From positions 1 through 24,419 of the forward strand of contig DHSO01000041.1 in assembly GCA_002410505.1 (NCBI GenBank): a DNA stretch of 24,419 bases, read 5' to 3'. This DNA comes from Cloacimonetes bacterium UBA5284 (GTDB lineage Bacteria > Cloacimonadota > Cloacimonadia > Cloacimonadales > Cloacimonadaceae). Both the position numbers and the translations under genes were made by a program. A model generated the notes under the pieces. The model had not been told where the DNA came from. It searched no databases and saw only the letters and a list, made by a program, of their open reading frames with translations. The stretch's first letter is position 1, and each line of letters opens with the position of its first letter. Below are positions 1 through 8,146 of the stretch, one piece after another.

Positions 1-36
1 GATTAAAAATGGGGGAATGCGAAGATAATTTTGAGG

Positions 37-64
37 TTGACAGAATCCGATAACTATGTATATT
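37..64 (+). promoter_or_regulatory. sigma70-type promoter for the xseB-led operon
   Basis: A perfect -35 box TTGACA lies at 37-42 and a -10 box TATATT at 59-64, with a 16-base spacer. Transcription would start near 71, giving a leader of about 20 bases before the ATG at 91. The same TTGACAG start appears before aroA, before the Rrf2 gene and before the dCMP deaminase gene, which supports it as the local promoter style. It also argues against translation starting at the upstream TTG at 31. Confidence 0.6.
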
Positions 65-90
65 CGATCAAAAATAAATGGGAGAGAAGC

Positions 91-327
91 ATGGAAAATA
101 CAAATCCGGAAGAACTCAGTTTTGAAGAGGCTTTGAAGGCCTTGGAGGAGATTGTGGACCGGCTCTCGAACAATGCGAACAATCTGGATGAGATGCTGAA
201 ACTCTATGCCCGGGGAGTGGAATATCTCAAACGCTGTCAGGCAAAACTGGGTGAGGCTGAAGCCAGAATAAAAATCCTCAGCGAAGAACTCCCGGGCAAG
301 ATTCAGGAGATGAGCAATGGATCCTAA
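91..327 (+). CDS. xseB: exodeoxyribonuclease VII small subunit
   Basis: Small subunit of exonuclease VII, which with the large subunit XseA degrades single-stranded DNA to oligonucleotides in the cytoplasm. The 78-residue product has the family pattern: an N-terminal SFEEALKALEEIV helix, a glycine-containing turn (LYARGVEYLKRC) and a C-terminal helix rich in charged residues. Length is normal for XseB (about 60-80 residues). The frame is open back to a TTG at 31, but that codon lies before the promoter boxes. The ATG at 91 has a purine-rich GGGAGAG site just upstream and gives the canonical N-terminus. The stop overlaps the next gene by 11 bases, so xseB and ispA are probably co-translated, an arrangement common in bacteria. 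xseA is not in the window and may lie upstream. Confidence 0.9.
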   Translation: MENTNPEELSFEEALKALEEIVDRLSNNANNLDEMLKLYARGVEYLKRCQAKLGEAEARIKILSEELPGKIQEMSNGS

Positions 328-1207
328 GGTACTCTTAAAAAAGGACATGAAAGAAAAGCAGGAATTGGTAAACATCGTCTTGGATCGCTATATGCCGCGC
401 AAGGATGAATATCCCAAAGAGATACATAAGGCTATGAGATACAGCATCTTTGCCGGGGGGAAACGCCTGCGGCCCTATCTCTGCTTTCTGGCCTATCAAC
501 TATTTAAGGACGAATTGGACGCCATTGCTCCCGTTGCTGCCGCCATTGAGATGATCCATACTTATACCTTGATTCACGACGATTTGCCGGATATCGACGA
601 CGATGAATATCGCCGCGGCAAAAAATCCTGTCATGTCGTATTTGGTGAAGGTGTAGCACTTTTGGCCGGAGACGCCCTTTTGGCAAATGCCTTTGAAGTG
701 ATCACCTATGCCGAGATCGAGGACGCCCTGAAAGTGCAGTTCGTGCGAGAATTAGCAAAAGAAGCCGGCATCAAGGGCGTGATCGCGGGTCAGATGATGG
801 ATATCGATTCTGAAGGCAAAAAAGTGGACAAGAAAACCCTGAACTATATCCACACCAATAAAACTGCAAAGCTGATCAATGTTAGCCTGCGTTTTGGCGC
901 CCTTGCCGCGAAAGCCAAGGCCAAAGATCTGGCCATTATCGAGGATTATGGCACAAAAATCGGTTTGGTCTTCCAGATCGTGGACGACCTGCTGGATATC
1001 GAAGGCAGTGAGGCAAAACTGGGCAAAAGCATCGGAAAAGACGAAGCTCAGGGCAAAGCCACATTCCCCGCAATATATGGCATCGAAGAAAGCCGGCAAA
1101 TGGCAGCGGAACTTACCGCGAAGGCCAAAGAAAGCATATCCTCTTTTGGTGAGCGCGGCTTGCGCCTGATGGTGCTGGCAGATTTTCTGTTGAATCGAAA
1201 GTCATGA
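317..1207 (+). CDS. ispA: polyprenyl (farnesyl/geranylgeranyl) diphosphate synthase
   Basis: Trans-prenyltransferase that condenses isopentenyl diphosphate with allylic diphosphates to make C15-C20 precursors for quinones and for the undecaprenyl carrier. The 296-residue protein has both aspartate-rich metal-binding motifs: DDLPD at residues 88-92, inside a TLIHDDLPDIDDD stretch, and DDLLD at 223-227. Other family marks are GGKRLRP (47-53), a GQMMD block (158-162) and KTAKL (182-186). Length matches bacterial IspA. The final product length cannot be told from sequence alone, so FPP or GGPP synthase are both possible. The start overlaps xseB by 11 bases and the stop overlaps the dut start as ATGA, so it is embedded in the operon. 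Confidence 0.92.
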   Translation: MDPKVLLKKDMKEKQELVNIVLDRYMPRKDEYPKEIHKAMRYSIFAGGKRLRPYLCFLAYQLFKDELDAIAPVAAAIEMIHTYTLIHDDLPDIDDDEYRRGKKSCHVVFGEGVALLAGDALLANAFEVITYAEIEDALKVQFVRELAKEAGIKGVIAGQMMDIDSEGKKVDKKTLNYIHTNKTAKLINVSLRFGALAAKAKAKDLAIIEDYGTKIGLVFQIVDDLLDIEGSEAKLGKSIGKDEAQGKATFPAIYGIEESRQMAAELTAKAKESISSFGERGLRLMVLADFLLNRKS

Positions 1208-1638
1208 AAATCAGCTATCAAAAGCTGCATCCGGATGCCATCGAACCAAAACGGATGAGCAGCGGCGCTGCAGGATATGATCTCTTTGCCTGCCTCAGAG
1301 AAGAGCTTCATCTGGCGCCGTTTGAGCGCGTTGCAGTGCCCACCGGCCTGGCCATCTCTCTGCCCGAGAACCATGAGGCGCAGATCCGCCCTCGCAGCGG
1401 TCTGGCACTGAAGCTGGGGTTGGGAGTGCTGAACGCGCCGGGAACCATCGATTCGGATTATCGGGGCGAGATACGAGTAATCCTGATCAATATGAGCAAA
1501 GATGAAGTGACGATCAGCCCCGGAATGCGTGTGGCTCAGATGGTCATCAAGCAGGTGGAAAGTGTGGAATTTGAAGAGTGTGAACGCTTGGACGATACTG
1601 CAAGGGCAGCGGGGGGATTTGGTTCCAGCGGACACTAA
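1204..1638 (+). CDS. dut: dUTP diphosphatase (dUTPase)
   Basis: Hydrolyses dUTP to dUMP and pyrophosphate, keeping uracil out of DNA and supplying dUMP for thymidylate synthesis. All five motifs of the trimeric dUTPase family are present in 144 residues: GAAGYDLFA (21-29), PRSGLA (63-68), GTIDSDYRGEI (80-90), the RVAQMV stretch (about 109-114) and the glycine-rich C-terminal arm GGFGSSGH (137-144), which closes over the substrate. Length is typical. Its ATGA overlap with ispA indicates translational coupling. A dCMP deaminase, the other common dUMP source, is encoded at 13748-14224 on the opposite strand. Confidence 0.95.
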   Translation: MKISYQKLHPDAIEPKRMSSGAAGYDLFACLREELHLAPFERVAVPTGLAISLPENHEAQIRPRSGLALKLGLGVLNAPGTIDSDYRGEIRVILINMSKDEVTISPGMRVAQMVIKQVESVEFEECERLDDTARAAGGFGSSGH

Positions 1639-1648
1639 AGGATAGACT

Positions 1649-2551
1649 ATGAACGAGATAATCCAAAAAATACAGGCTCTAAAAAAGGAGCGTCAGGCAT
1701 TGATCCTGGCGCACAACTATCAGGCCGTGGAAATTCAGGATCTGGCGGATTACCGCGGGGATTCCCTACAATTGGCAATGCTCTCGCGGGATCTGCGCAG
1801 CCCTTTGATCGTCTTTTGCGGTGTGCGTTTTATGGCGGAAACTGCTGCCATCCTGAATGAGACATCACGCGTGCTCCTGCCCGTGCTCGATGCCGGCTGC
1901 CCTATGGCGGATATGATTACGGCAGAACAACTGCGGCAGTTCAAGGCTGAGCATCCCGGCAGTCCGGTAGTGTGTTATGTAAACAGTACCGTGGAAGTGA
2001 AGGCGGAAAGCGACATCTGTTGCACCTCATCCAATGCCGTAAAGGTGTTGCAGTCCCTTCCGGCAGACAAGGAGATCCTCTTTGTGCCGGACCGTAATCT
2101 GGGTTCTTGGGCGGCAGGGCAGAGCGGACGCAAAGTGATCACATGGAATGGCTATTGTCCTACTCATCAATGGGGCTTTGGCATCGGCGACATCCGCAAT
2201 CTGCGTGCAAAATATCCGGATTTCCTGCTGCTGGCGCATCCTGAATGTGATCCGGTAATTGTGAATGAAGCGGATCTGGTGATGTCCACCGGGGGCATGA
2301 TGAACTATGTTCAGCAAAACGACAAGGTGATCATAGCCACCGAAAACGGATTGACAGACTATCTGAAGCACATCTATCCGACCAAAAAGATTGTAACGCT
2401 TTCACCCAAAGCAGTGTGTCAAAATATGAAAAAGACCAGGCTACAGGATGTGTTGAAGGCATTACAGGAAGAGCGCCATCACGTGGTGGTGGAAGAGAGC
2501 ATAGCCCAAAAAGCCCGGGAAAGCATAGACCGCATGCTGGCCCTTTCCTAA
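1649..2551 (+). CDS. nadA: quinolinate synthase
   Basis: Condenses iminoaspartate with dihydroxyacetone phosphate to form quinolinate in de novo NAD synthesis, using a [4Fe-4S] cluster. The 300-residue protein matches the compact NadA type. Three cysteines fit the cluster ligands by position and context: C84 (DAGCPMAD), C170 (WNGYCPTH) and C257 (AVCQNMKKT). Further family blocks are LAHNYQ (20-25), GDSLQLA (37-43), CTSSNA (125-130), PDRNLG (147-152), LAHPEC (195-200) and VMSTGGM (211-217). A weak AAAGGAT site precedes the ATG, 10 bases after dut. No nadB or nadC lies in the window, so the rest of the pathway is elsewhere or replaced. Confidence 0.95.
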   Translation: MNEIIQKIQALKKERQALILAHNYQAVEIQDLADYRGDSLQLAMLSRDLRSPLIVFCGVRFMAETAAILNETSRVLLPVLDAGCPMADMITAEQLRQFKAEHPGSPVVCYVNSTVEVKAESDICCTSSNAVKVLQSLPADKEILFVPDRNLGSWAAGQSGRKVITWNGYCPTHQWGFGIGDIRNLRAKYPDFLLLAHPECDPVIVNEADLVMSTGGMMNYVQQNDKVIIATENGLTDYLKHIYPTKKIVTLSPKAVCQNMKKTRLQDVLKALQEERHHVVVEESIAQKARESIDRMLALS

Positions 2552-2563
2552 GGCGGGTTGCCT

Positions 2564-3181
2564 TTGAGGAAATACCGGGAAGTTCTGCTGCCTTTTGCGG
2601 GCAAAAGTATCTGGCAAGATTCCTCCGGGCAGGGGGTTTCTATCGCCGCAGAATTGCTGTATCGGGAGGTGATTGTTACCGGTGGGCATGGAGAATTGCG
2701 GGCCCTGGAACTGGGCTGCGGTTGCGGCATCGTAAGCATTATGTGCGCGCTGTCTCGCCCTTTGTGGAAGATCTCCGCCATCGAGATTCAGGCGCATCTG
2801 GCGGCTTTGGCGTGGCAAAACGCGGCGGCTTGTAAAGTGGATATGGAAGTTCATTGTGGAGATATGAAAGAACTTTCCGGAGAATATGATCTTGTCTTTT
2901 CCAATCCTCCCTGGCGTAAAGTGAACAGCGGACAGATGAGTCCCGATAGCGGCCGTAATATTTGCAGATTTGAACTGGAGATAGACATGAAAGAGCTTTT
3001 GGACACACTCCGGCGCTTGCTGGCACCTGGGGGGCAGGCAGTTATCCTATATCCCCTAAAGCGTCGTGAAGAGCTACAGAACTTGGTGCAAAATACCCCG
3101 CTTGACATAATCAAGCACAGTATACATCATGGTAACAAGGCCTTCTTTTTGGCTACCATAAAACACAGGGAATATATATGA
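2564..3181 (+). CDS. SAM-dependent methyltransferase, TrmN6-like
   Basis: Class I methyltransferase resembling TrmN6/YfiC, the enzyme that makes N6-methyladenosine at position 37 of tRNA-Val. The SAM-binding loop ELGCGCG is at residues 49-55 and the amino-methyltransferase motif NPPW at 114-117. A short segment after it (GRNICRFELE) resembles the RHE-type stretch that follows NPPY in TrmN6 proteins. Start choice is uncertain: TTG codons lie at 2558 and 2564, with no ATG nearby. AGGCGG at 2551-2556 is 7 bases before the TTG at 2564 but only one base before 2558, so 2564 is preferred. This SD overlaps the nadA stop, and the gene end overlaps the next start as ATGA. Substrate assignment is inferred; another RNA or protein adenine/glutamine target is possible. 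Confidence 0.75.
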   Translation: MRKYREVLLPFAGKSIWQDSSGQGVSIAAELLYREVIVTGGHGELRALELGCGCGIVSIMCALSRPLWKISAIEIQAHLAALAWQNAAACKVDMEVHCGDMKELSGEYDLVFSNPPWRKVNSGQMSPDSGRNICRFELEIDMKELLDTLRRLLAPGGQAVILYPLKRREELQNLVQNTPLDIIKHSIHHGNKAFFLATIKHREYI

Positions 3182-4035
3182 ACGCAAGATTTTATCTGAT
3201 CCTGTTGTTGCTGAGTCTGCTCTTTGGAGCATGGACCTATCTGGCACACAATCAGGGAGAAAGCGTGAAGGCGTGCTATCAGGAGCTTTCATCGCTTCCG
3301 GTCTATGCCTATGTAGCGGATACCACACATGTAGAGCCCATCAAGAATGGCTTGCAGGGGATTTCATCCTTGCAAGGTTTTGAACACGAAACCGGTTATC
3401 AGGCAGCGCTGGAGCTTATCGAAGCTTATGGACTGCCGCTCTCCGACGAGATGGTGGCAACATATCGCTTTCCGGATCTCTTTACCATCACATTTCCCGC
3501 TGATAAAGCCGGTATCGGGGCCAAAGCGCGGGTGATGGATCTCCTGCGCGTGCATCTGCCGGAAGAGGATATCGACGCTCAGATGGGTGCTTATGGCAAG
3601 TTGCTGGAGGAATTGGACAGGCTGTCCCATCGCAATCTGATCTTCAATATATTTGCCTCAGTCTTGCTGTTTCTCATCTTCATTTTCAGCCGCATCAGTT
3701 ATGAATTGCACATCTATTTGAAGCAGAAACGGCAATTGATCAGCGTGGTGGATGTGATGCGTCACAACAAATTGAACGCGGCTCATAGCTGGATGATGCT
3801 GCTGGTTCCGGGTGCGCTGGTGAGTGGATTGTATTATTTGGGCGTGTATCTGGGACGCTGGGAAAACCTGGCATCTTGGTGGAGCTTTGCCTCCATGGGT
3901 GCACTCAGTCTCATCGCGACCCTGGTTATCTTCTTCAGCCTCAGAGTATATGAGCACGACGCTATCCTGAGCAATGAGGAGCCAGTGGTGGTACTGGGCG
4001 ATACAGCGGCAGACAAGGAGGTGGACAATGCGTAA
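3178..4035 (+). CDS. FtsX-like four-helix membrane protein
   Basis: The 285-residue product has one N-terminal membrane helix (about 5-22), an extracytoplasmic domain of about 130 residues, then three helices (about 153-171, 204-225, 236-254) and a short acidic tail. This is the FtsX topology. A charged segment after helix 2 (KQKRQLISVVDVMRHNK, 183-199) sits where FtsX has its conserved ATPase-coupling loop. FtsX works with the ATPase FtsE to activate peptidoglycan hydrolases at division. No FtsE gene is adjacent; the nearest ATPase at 7370 is of the FecE type. The gene overlaps both neighbours (ATGA at the start, 8 bases with pgsA). The family call rests on topology and weak similarity, so 'membrane protein of unknown function' is the fallback. 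Confidence 0.55.
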   Translation: MNARFYLILLLLSLLFGAWTYLAHNQGESVKACYQELSSLPVYAYVADTTHVEPIKNGLQGISSLQGFEHETGYQAALELIEAYGLPLSDEMVATYRFPDLFTITFPADKAGIGAKARVMDLLRVHLPEEDIDAQMGAYGKLLEELDRLSHRNLIFNIFASVLLFLIFIFSRISYELHIYLKQKRQLISVVDVMRHNKLNAAHSWMMLLVPGALVSGLYYLGVYLGRWENLASWWSFASMGALSLIATLVIFFSLRVYEHDAILSNEEPVVVLGDTAADKEVDNA

Positions 4036-4585
4036 GCATATTCCTAATGCTCTTACCATCCTGCGTTTCCTGATGGTTCCTCTCTTTCTGTATCTGATGT
4101 TTCTATACAGGGGTTCGCAGGGGCCGATGCTCATTTTGATCGTGTTTTCGTTGGCCTCGCTCACGGATTATGTGGATGGCATGTTGGCACGTAAATGGAA
4201 TGTGATCAGCGATTTTGGTAAGATTATGGATCCCCTGGCAGATAAACTGCTGGTGCTTTCGGCATTGCTTGGTTTGAGCCTGCTCCCACCTTGGGAGATC
4301 AATTACCTGATCTTTTTGATAATCCTCATCAGAGAAGCGGGCATCACCGTCCTGCGTGAAGTATTGCAACAGCGGGGAAGGGTAGTTCCAGCCGACAAAC
4401 TGGGCAAGCTAAAGACAGTGATGCAGATGTTTGGCATTATTTTCGCGCTTGCAGCATGGGGTATATTACCCAGCATCAGTCCCGGCTTGCGGCTGGGCGT
4501 GGAGATCTGGTTTTGGCTGGTGGTATTCATCACATTGATCAGTGGATTTAATTACCTGAAACTACTCTTTGTAAAGGAGGCATAA
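4028..4585 (+). CDS. pgsA: CDP-diacylglycerol-glycerol-3-phosphate 3-phosphatidyltransferase
   Basis: Integral membrane enzyme that makes phosphatidylglycerophosphate, the committed step to phosphatidylglycerol and cardiolipin. The full CDP-alcohol phosphotransferase signature is present: D47, D50, G51, A54, R55, G64, D68 and D72, spaced as DxxDGxxAR(x8)GxxxDxxxD. The N-terminal IPNALTILRF block and about five hydrophobic segments in 185 residues fit PgsA. The ATG at 4028 is chosen because AGGAGG at 4018-4023 lies just before it and because it gives the canonical N-terminus; an upstream in-frame codon at 3974 would add residues unlike the family. It overlaps the FtsX-like gene by 8 bases, and its stop shares a base with the next ATG. 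Confidence 0.9.
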   Translation: MRKHIPNALTILRFLMVPLFLYLMFLYRGSQGPMLILIVFSLASLTDYVDGMLARKWNVISDFGKIMDPLADKLLVLSALLGLSLLPPWEINYLIFLIILIREAGITVLREVLQQRGRVVPADKLGKLKTVMQMFGIIFALAAWGILPSISPGLRLGVEIWFWLVVFITLISGFNYLKLLFVKEA

Positions 4586-5637
4586 TGCGCTACACAATCC
4601 TTATCCTCAGCTTATTGCTGCTCTTTGCCTGTACCGGAGGCCCGAAAGAGCCGGCACGATATAGTAAATTTGATGATGTCATAGACAATGCCAAGCCTCT
4701 GGCAATGGGCGACGAGAGGGATGTATATCTCTTTTGCGACGCGGACAATTGGAAAGCCGTGCAGCCCTTTGTGCAAAGCAGTATCGAACGTGAATTGATC
4801 CTGGTCTATGCAGAAAAATATTTCCGCCTCATCCCCACACCGATCGCTGAGGTAAACAGCTACTTGAAATACCGCAATCTGATCTTTATCGGAGATCTGG
4901 AATCCGATGCCAAAGTATCCCAGTATATGCGGGCCAGCCTGGCTGATGATTTTATCAACCGGGTCAAATCCAGCGGCGGCGATCTCTTCATTGCGCGCAA
5001 TCACCACAGCCGGGATCAAATGATCATGTATCTGATGGGTTCAAACAAGCTCAATCTGGAGAAGATAGGAGCCATTCAGAGCGATAATATCTTCGAGATC
5101 CTGATCCGCCTCTATGCAGAACGCCTGGGCTATCAAGCCTATCAACAGCCAGTGATACCATCCTCATTTTGGAAAGACTATCACTTCAGCCTGAAGATTC
5201 CCGACAACTTCACTCTGTATTCAAACGATAAAGCCGGACACTTCCTGAGCTTCATCTATCGGGCACGCATGCAGGATCGCGAGATTCCGGATAAATACAT
5301 CAATGTGTATTATGAAGATATGCCCGAAAATGAGATCGACCATCAATGGCTTATCCAAAAACGGCAGATGCTGGGTAAAAAGTACTTCGAAGGCGATACC
5401 TTCAATGAAGAAGTGATCCGCAAAGAACAAACCAAACTGGCAGGATACGATGCCTACCGCATCGTGGGAGCATGGGAAAACATGACCCACCTCATCGGCG
5501 GGGCCTTTCAATCCTACGCCTTCTGGCACGATGGCAAAGCCTATATCGTGGATAACAGCGTATATTTCCCCGCCGGAGATAAACTGTCTATTCTGGTGGA
5601 ACTATATGTGATATCCTCCAGTTTCGAGATCAAATGA
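4585..5637 (+). CDS. DUF4837-type lipoprotein
   Basis: Predicted envelope lipoprotein of 350 residues. The first 16 residues form a lipoprotein signal ending in LFAC (13-16). The rest matches DUF4837 proteins of Bacteroidota and relatives as I remember them: an early DVYLFCDADNW strand, a mid-protein FSLKIPDNFTLY segment, then INVYYEDMPENE, KRQMLGKKYFEGD, a GAWE block and GGAFQSYAFW near the C-terminus. The biochemical role of the family is not known. AGGAGG lies 4 bases before the ATG. The stop overlaps the next lipoprotein gene as ATGA, suggesting the two are made together and may act together at the outer membrane. Confidence 0.65.
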   Translation: MRYTILILSLLLLFACTGGPKEPARYSKFDDVIDNAKPLAMGDERDVYLFCDADNWKAVQPFVQSSIERELILVYAEKYFRLIPTPIAEVNSYLKYRNLIFIGDLESDAKVSQYMRASLADDFINRVKSSGGDLFIARNHHSRDQMIMYLMGSNKLNLEKIGAIQSDNIFEILIRLYAERLGYQAYQQPVIPSSFWKDYHFSLKIPDNFTLYSNDKAGHFLSFIYRARMQDREIPDKYINVYYEDMPENEIDHQWLIQKRQMLGKKYFEGDTFNEEVIRKEQTKLAGYDAYRIVGAWENMTHLIGGAFQSYAFWHDGKAYIVDNSVYFPAGDKLSILVELYVISSSFEIK

Positions 5638-7355
5638 AGAGAATACTTTTCTTTGCCATACTCGTGCCAGTGTTGCTGATATTGGCTGCCTGCGCCACCC
5701 TGCCTCCCAAGGCACAGCCCGGCGCCCCGGACAATGCGGAACCTTGGGAGGACAATTCCCGCCCCAATATTGCGTCCATGTACTATCTGATGAGCGGGAG
5801 CTACCTCTCTTTGTGGGGAGATTACGCGGTGGCGGATCAGGTGTTGAGCCTCGCTATGAACCAGGATAAAGACAGTCCCCAATTGCACAAAGCTTACTTT
5901 GAAAACGCGGTGAATTACTACCGCTCTGCCCGCGCTGCCGATGCGTCCTTACGCTTGCAAGAGCTGTTGAAAGAAGCCAGGGAAAGCTTTGTCTTTGACC
6001 GCGTTATGCTGCAGGAAGCCTACAAAGCCTATGAAAGTCTGGGCGATTTGGAAGGCATGGCATGGGCGGTGGCTGAACTGGAACACAAATACCCCGGAGC
6101 GTGGACGCTCTTTTATAAATACACCCTGCAAAAAGAACGTTTTGGCAAAGCGGATACCAAGCTTTTGGAACAAGCGGAAAAGCTGAATATGGACGATCCA
6201 CGGCTGGCGCAACTGATCGCGCTGTCCTGGATGGGAGAGGACGACGACAAGGCCATAGATATCCTGCAAGGGCTTCCCTCTGGCATTTTGAACGAGGCAT
6301 TGCTACTCTCTCTGCTGGATAAGAAAGGCGATCCGGATATAGTGGACCGGCGCTTTGAGAGTTTCAGCTACCCCGAGGACGCTCAGGCGATGACGGGCTT
6401 TTTGTTCTACTACAATCAAAAGCCGGAAGCGCAGCGCATCTTTGCTCACCGGGAAAAGATCATCGCAACCGGTGATACCGGTATGCTGGTGGTACTGGCC
6501 ACTACGGCAGTTCAAGCCGAATCCGGAGAGGATTACCACGCTATGCTGGATTACCTCTCAAACAAACTGCCCAGTCCAGAGGCAGACAGCAAATACGCAG
6601 CGATCCTGCTCTTTCACGCCATCCGTACAGGAGACAAAAAGCAGATCAAAGAATTGTCCGAACGCATCTTTGCTTCCCAAGACCTCAATTCGGCACTCTT
6701 TACCGCGATTCTGCCCTCCGGCATCTCAGAGGATGAACTGGAAAGCAGGCGCCAAAGGATGGTGGCAGACCTCCAAAAAAACATGGATAAAGGTCTGCTC
6801 AAAAACTACTTGCTCTATATTCTCGGTGAAGATACCGATCCCCAATCCCCGGCTCAGGTGAATTATAGCGAAGCATTGTGGGACAAAGCTTATGGCGATA
6901 AGAACGATTTGATGGCGATGCTGGATTTCTTTATGCAAAGAGAGGATTTCCACAGCCAAATCTATTACCTGCGAGACGCGCTGAAGCGCTGGCCCAATGA
7001 GGCCATGTTTATGAACAATCTGGGCTATCTGCTACTCTCGTCACCCGAAAATTGGGATGAGGCAGAGCGCTTGATATCCGCAGCATTGAAGCAGGATCCG
7101 ACATCGGTGAGCTATCTGGATTCCATGGCCTGGCTGCATTATCTACGCCGCGACTATGAGCAAGCTATGCAATATGTTCCTCTCATCGAAGCATCTTCAG
7201 TGAATTCGGCGGAATTATTCTATCATCTCGGTATGATCTATCTGGCCCGTGAAGATCGTAAAACTGCTGTCTCATATCTGCAAAAGGCTGTGGAAGCTGT
7301 GTATCCCGAATCCTACAGCCGAATGGCGGCAGAGCAACTCAAACTGCTGGAATAG
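5634..7355 (+). CDS. TPR-repeat lipoprotein
   Basis: A 573-residue predicted lipoprotein with a signal peptide and lipobox LAAC (17-20). An early helical repeat region begins near SYLSLWGDYAVADQVLSLA, and clear tetratricopeptide repeats occupy about 455-570: FMNNLGYLLLSS, SVSYLDSMAWLHYLRRDYEQA and ELFYHLGMIYLAREDRKTA, each with the usual Gly/Ala/Tyr spacing. TPR lipoproteins usually scaffold envelope complexes such as outer-membrane assembly or secretion. The middle part (about 200-440) is helical but carries no motif I can name. It is coupled by ATGA to the DUF4837 lipoprotein. No enzymatic motif is visible, and a specific function cannot be assigned. Confidence 0.75.
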   Translation: MKRILFFAILVPVLLILAACATLPPKAQPGAPDNAEPWEDNSRPNIASMYYLMSGSYLSLWGDYAVADQVLSLAMNQDKDSPQLHKAYFENAVNYYRSARAADASLRLQELLKEARESFVFDRVMLQEAYKAYESLGDLEGMAWAVAELEHKYPGAWTLFYKYTLQKERFGKADTKLLEQAEKLNMDDPRLAQLIALSWMGEDDDKAIDILQGLPSGILNEALLLSLLDKKGDPDIVDRRFESFSYPEDAQAMTGFLFYYNQKPEAQRIFAHREKIIATGDTGMLVVLATTAVQAESGEDYHAMLDYLSNKLPSPEADSKYAAILLFHAIRTGDKKQIKELSERIFASQDLNSALFTAILPSGISEDELESRRQRMVADLQKNMDKGLLKNYLLYILGEDTDPQSPAQVNYSEALWDKAYGDKNDLMAMLDFFMQREDFHSQIYYLRDALKRWPNEAMFMNNLGYLLLSSPENWDEAERLISAALKQDPTSVSYLDSMAWLHYLRRDYEQAMQYVPLIEASSVNSAELFYHLGMIYLAREDRKTAVSYLQKAVEAVYPESYSRMAAEQLKLLE

Positions 7356-7369
7356 GATTTCCAAAGCAC

Positions 7370-8137
7370 GTGATCAAAGTAGAAAATCTGCACTGCGGAT
7401 ACGCGGAAAAGGACATCCTGAACGATGTATCGTTTCAGCTGCCCGAAGCTGAATTTACCACCCTCCTGGGACCAAACGGAGCCGGCAAATCCACCCTGCT
7501 TTATGCGCTGATGGGCTTTCTAAAGGCTCGCAAAGGCAAGATTCTGATCCGGGATAAGGAATTGGGGCATTACAGCCGGCCAGAACTGGCTGCTATCTTC
7601 GCCTACATCCCCCAGGAATTGCATAGTGATTTTGACTACAGCGTTGCCGATACAGTCCTGATGGGGCGATATCCCTTTATGGACATTATGCAGAGCCACA
7701 GCCCTGAGGATCGTGAATTGGTGGATGCCACCCTGAGACGACTGGAATTGCAGCACCTGCGCCATCGCTTTATGCATCAACTCAGCGGAGGCGAGAAGCA
7801 GCGGGTGTATATCGCCAGAGCCCTGGTGCAGCAAACGCCCTATATCCTTCTGGATGAGAGCTTATCCCAATTGGATATCAATTATCAGCTCGAGATCATG
7901 CGCCTGTTGCGCGGTATATGCAGCGAAGAACGAAAAGGCATCCTACTCATCTCTCATAACCTAAATCTTTCCGCCAATTATGCCGATCGCATGCTCTTCA
8001 TCAAAAATGGCAGCCTCTTAAAAAGCGGCAAACCGGAAGCACTGATGCAAGACGATATTCTCAGTGATCTGTATGGGATCAGGCTTAGCACTGCCCGCAA
8101 TCCCATATCCGGCACAAACAACATCATCTATCCATAA
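7370..8137 (+). CDS. ABC transporter ATPase, FecE/BtuD (iron-siderophore/cobalamin) type
   Basis: Cytoplasmic ATPase of 255 residues resembling those that drive import of ferric siderophores, heme or vitamin B12. Walker A GPNGAGKST is at 34-42, the Q-loop Gln at 82, the signature LSGGEKQ at 138-144, Walker B YILLDE at 158-163 and the switch His at 196. After the catalytic Glu the usual Pro is Ser (DES), followed by LSQLD where relatives have TSHLD. The start is GTG at 7370, 14 bases after the TPR gene, without a strong SD. No permease or binding-protein gene is nearby, so the partner must be encoded elsewhere. Confidence 0.85.
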   Translation: MIKVENLHCGYAEKDILNDVSFQLPEAEFTTLLGPNGAGKSTLLYALMGFLKARKGKILIRDKELGHYSRPELAAIFAYIPQELHSDFDYSVADTVLMGRYPFMDIMQSHSPEDRELVDATLRRLELQHLRHRFMHQLSGGEKQRVYIARALVQQTPYILLDESLSQLDINYQLEIMRLLRGICSEERKGILLISHNLNLSANYADRMLFIKNGSLLKSGKPEALMQDDILSDLYGIRLSTARNPISGTNNIIYP

Positions 8138-8146
8138 AGGAAGCCT

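Noticed and set aside
31..90. Upstream extension of xseB to the TTG at 31.
   Set aside because: The added residues do not resemble XseB and the codon lies ahead of the -35 and -10 boxes; ATG 91 has a better ribosome binding site.
1048..1635. 195-codon minus-strand frame opposite ispA and dut.
   Set aside because: Both genes on the plus strand have complete motif sets; the antisense frame is a consequence of their codon usage.
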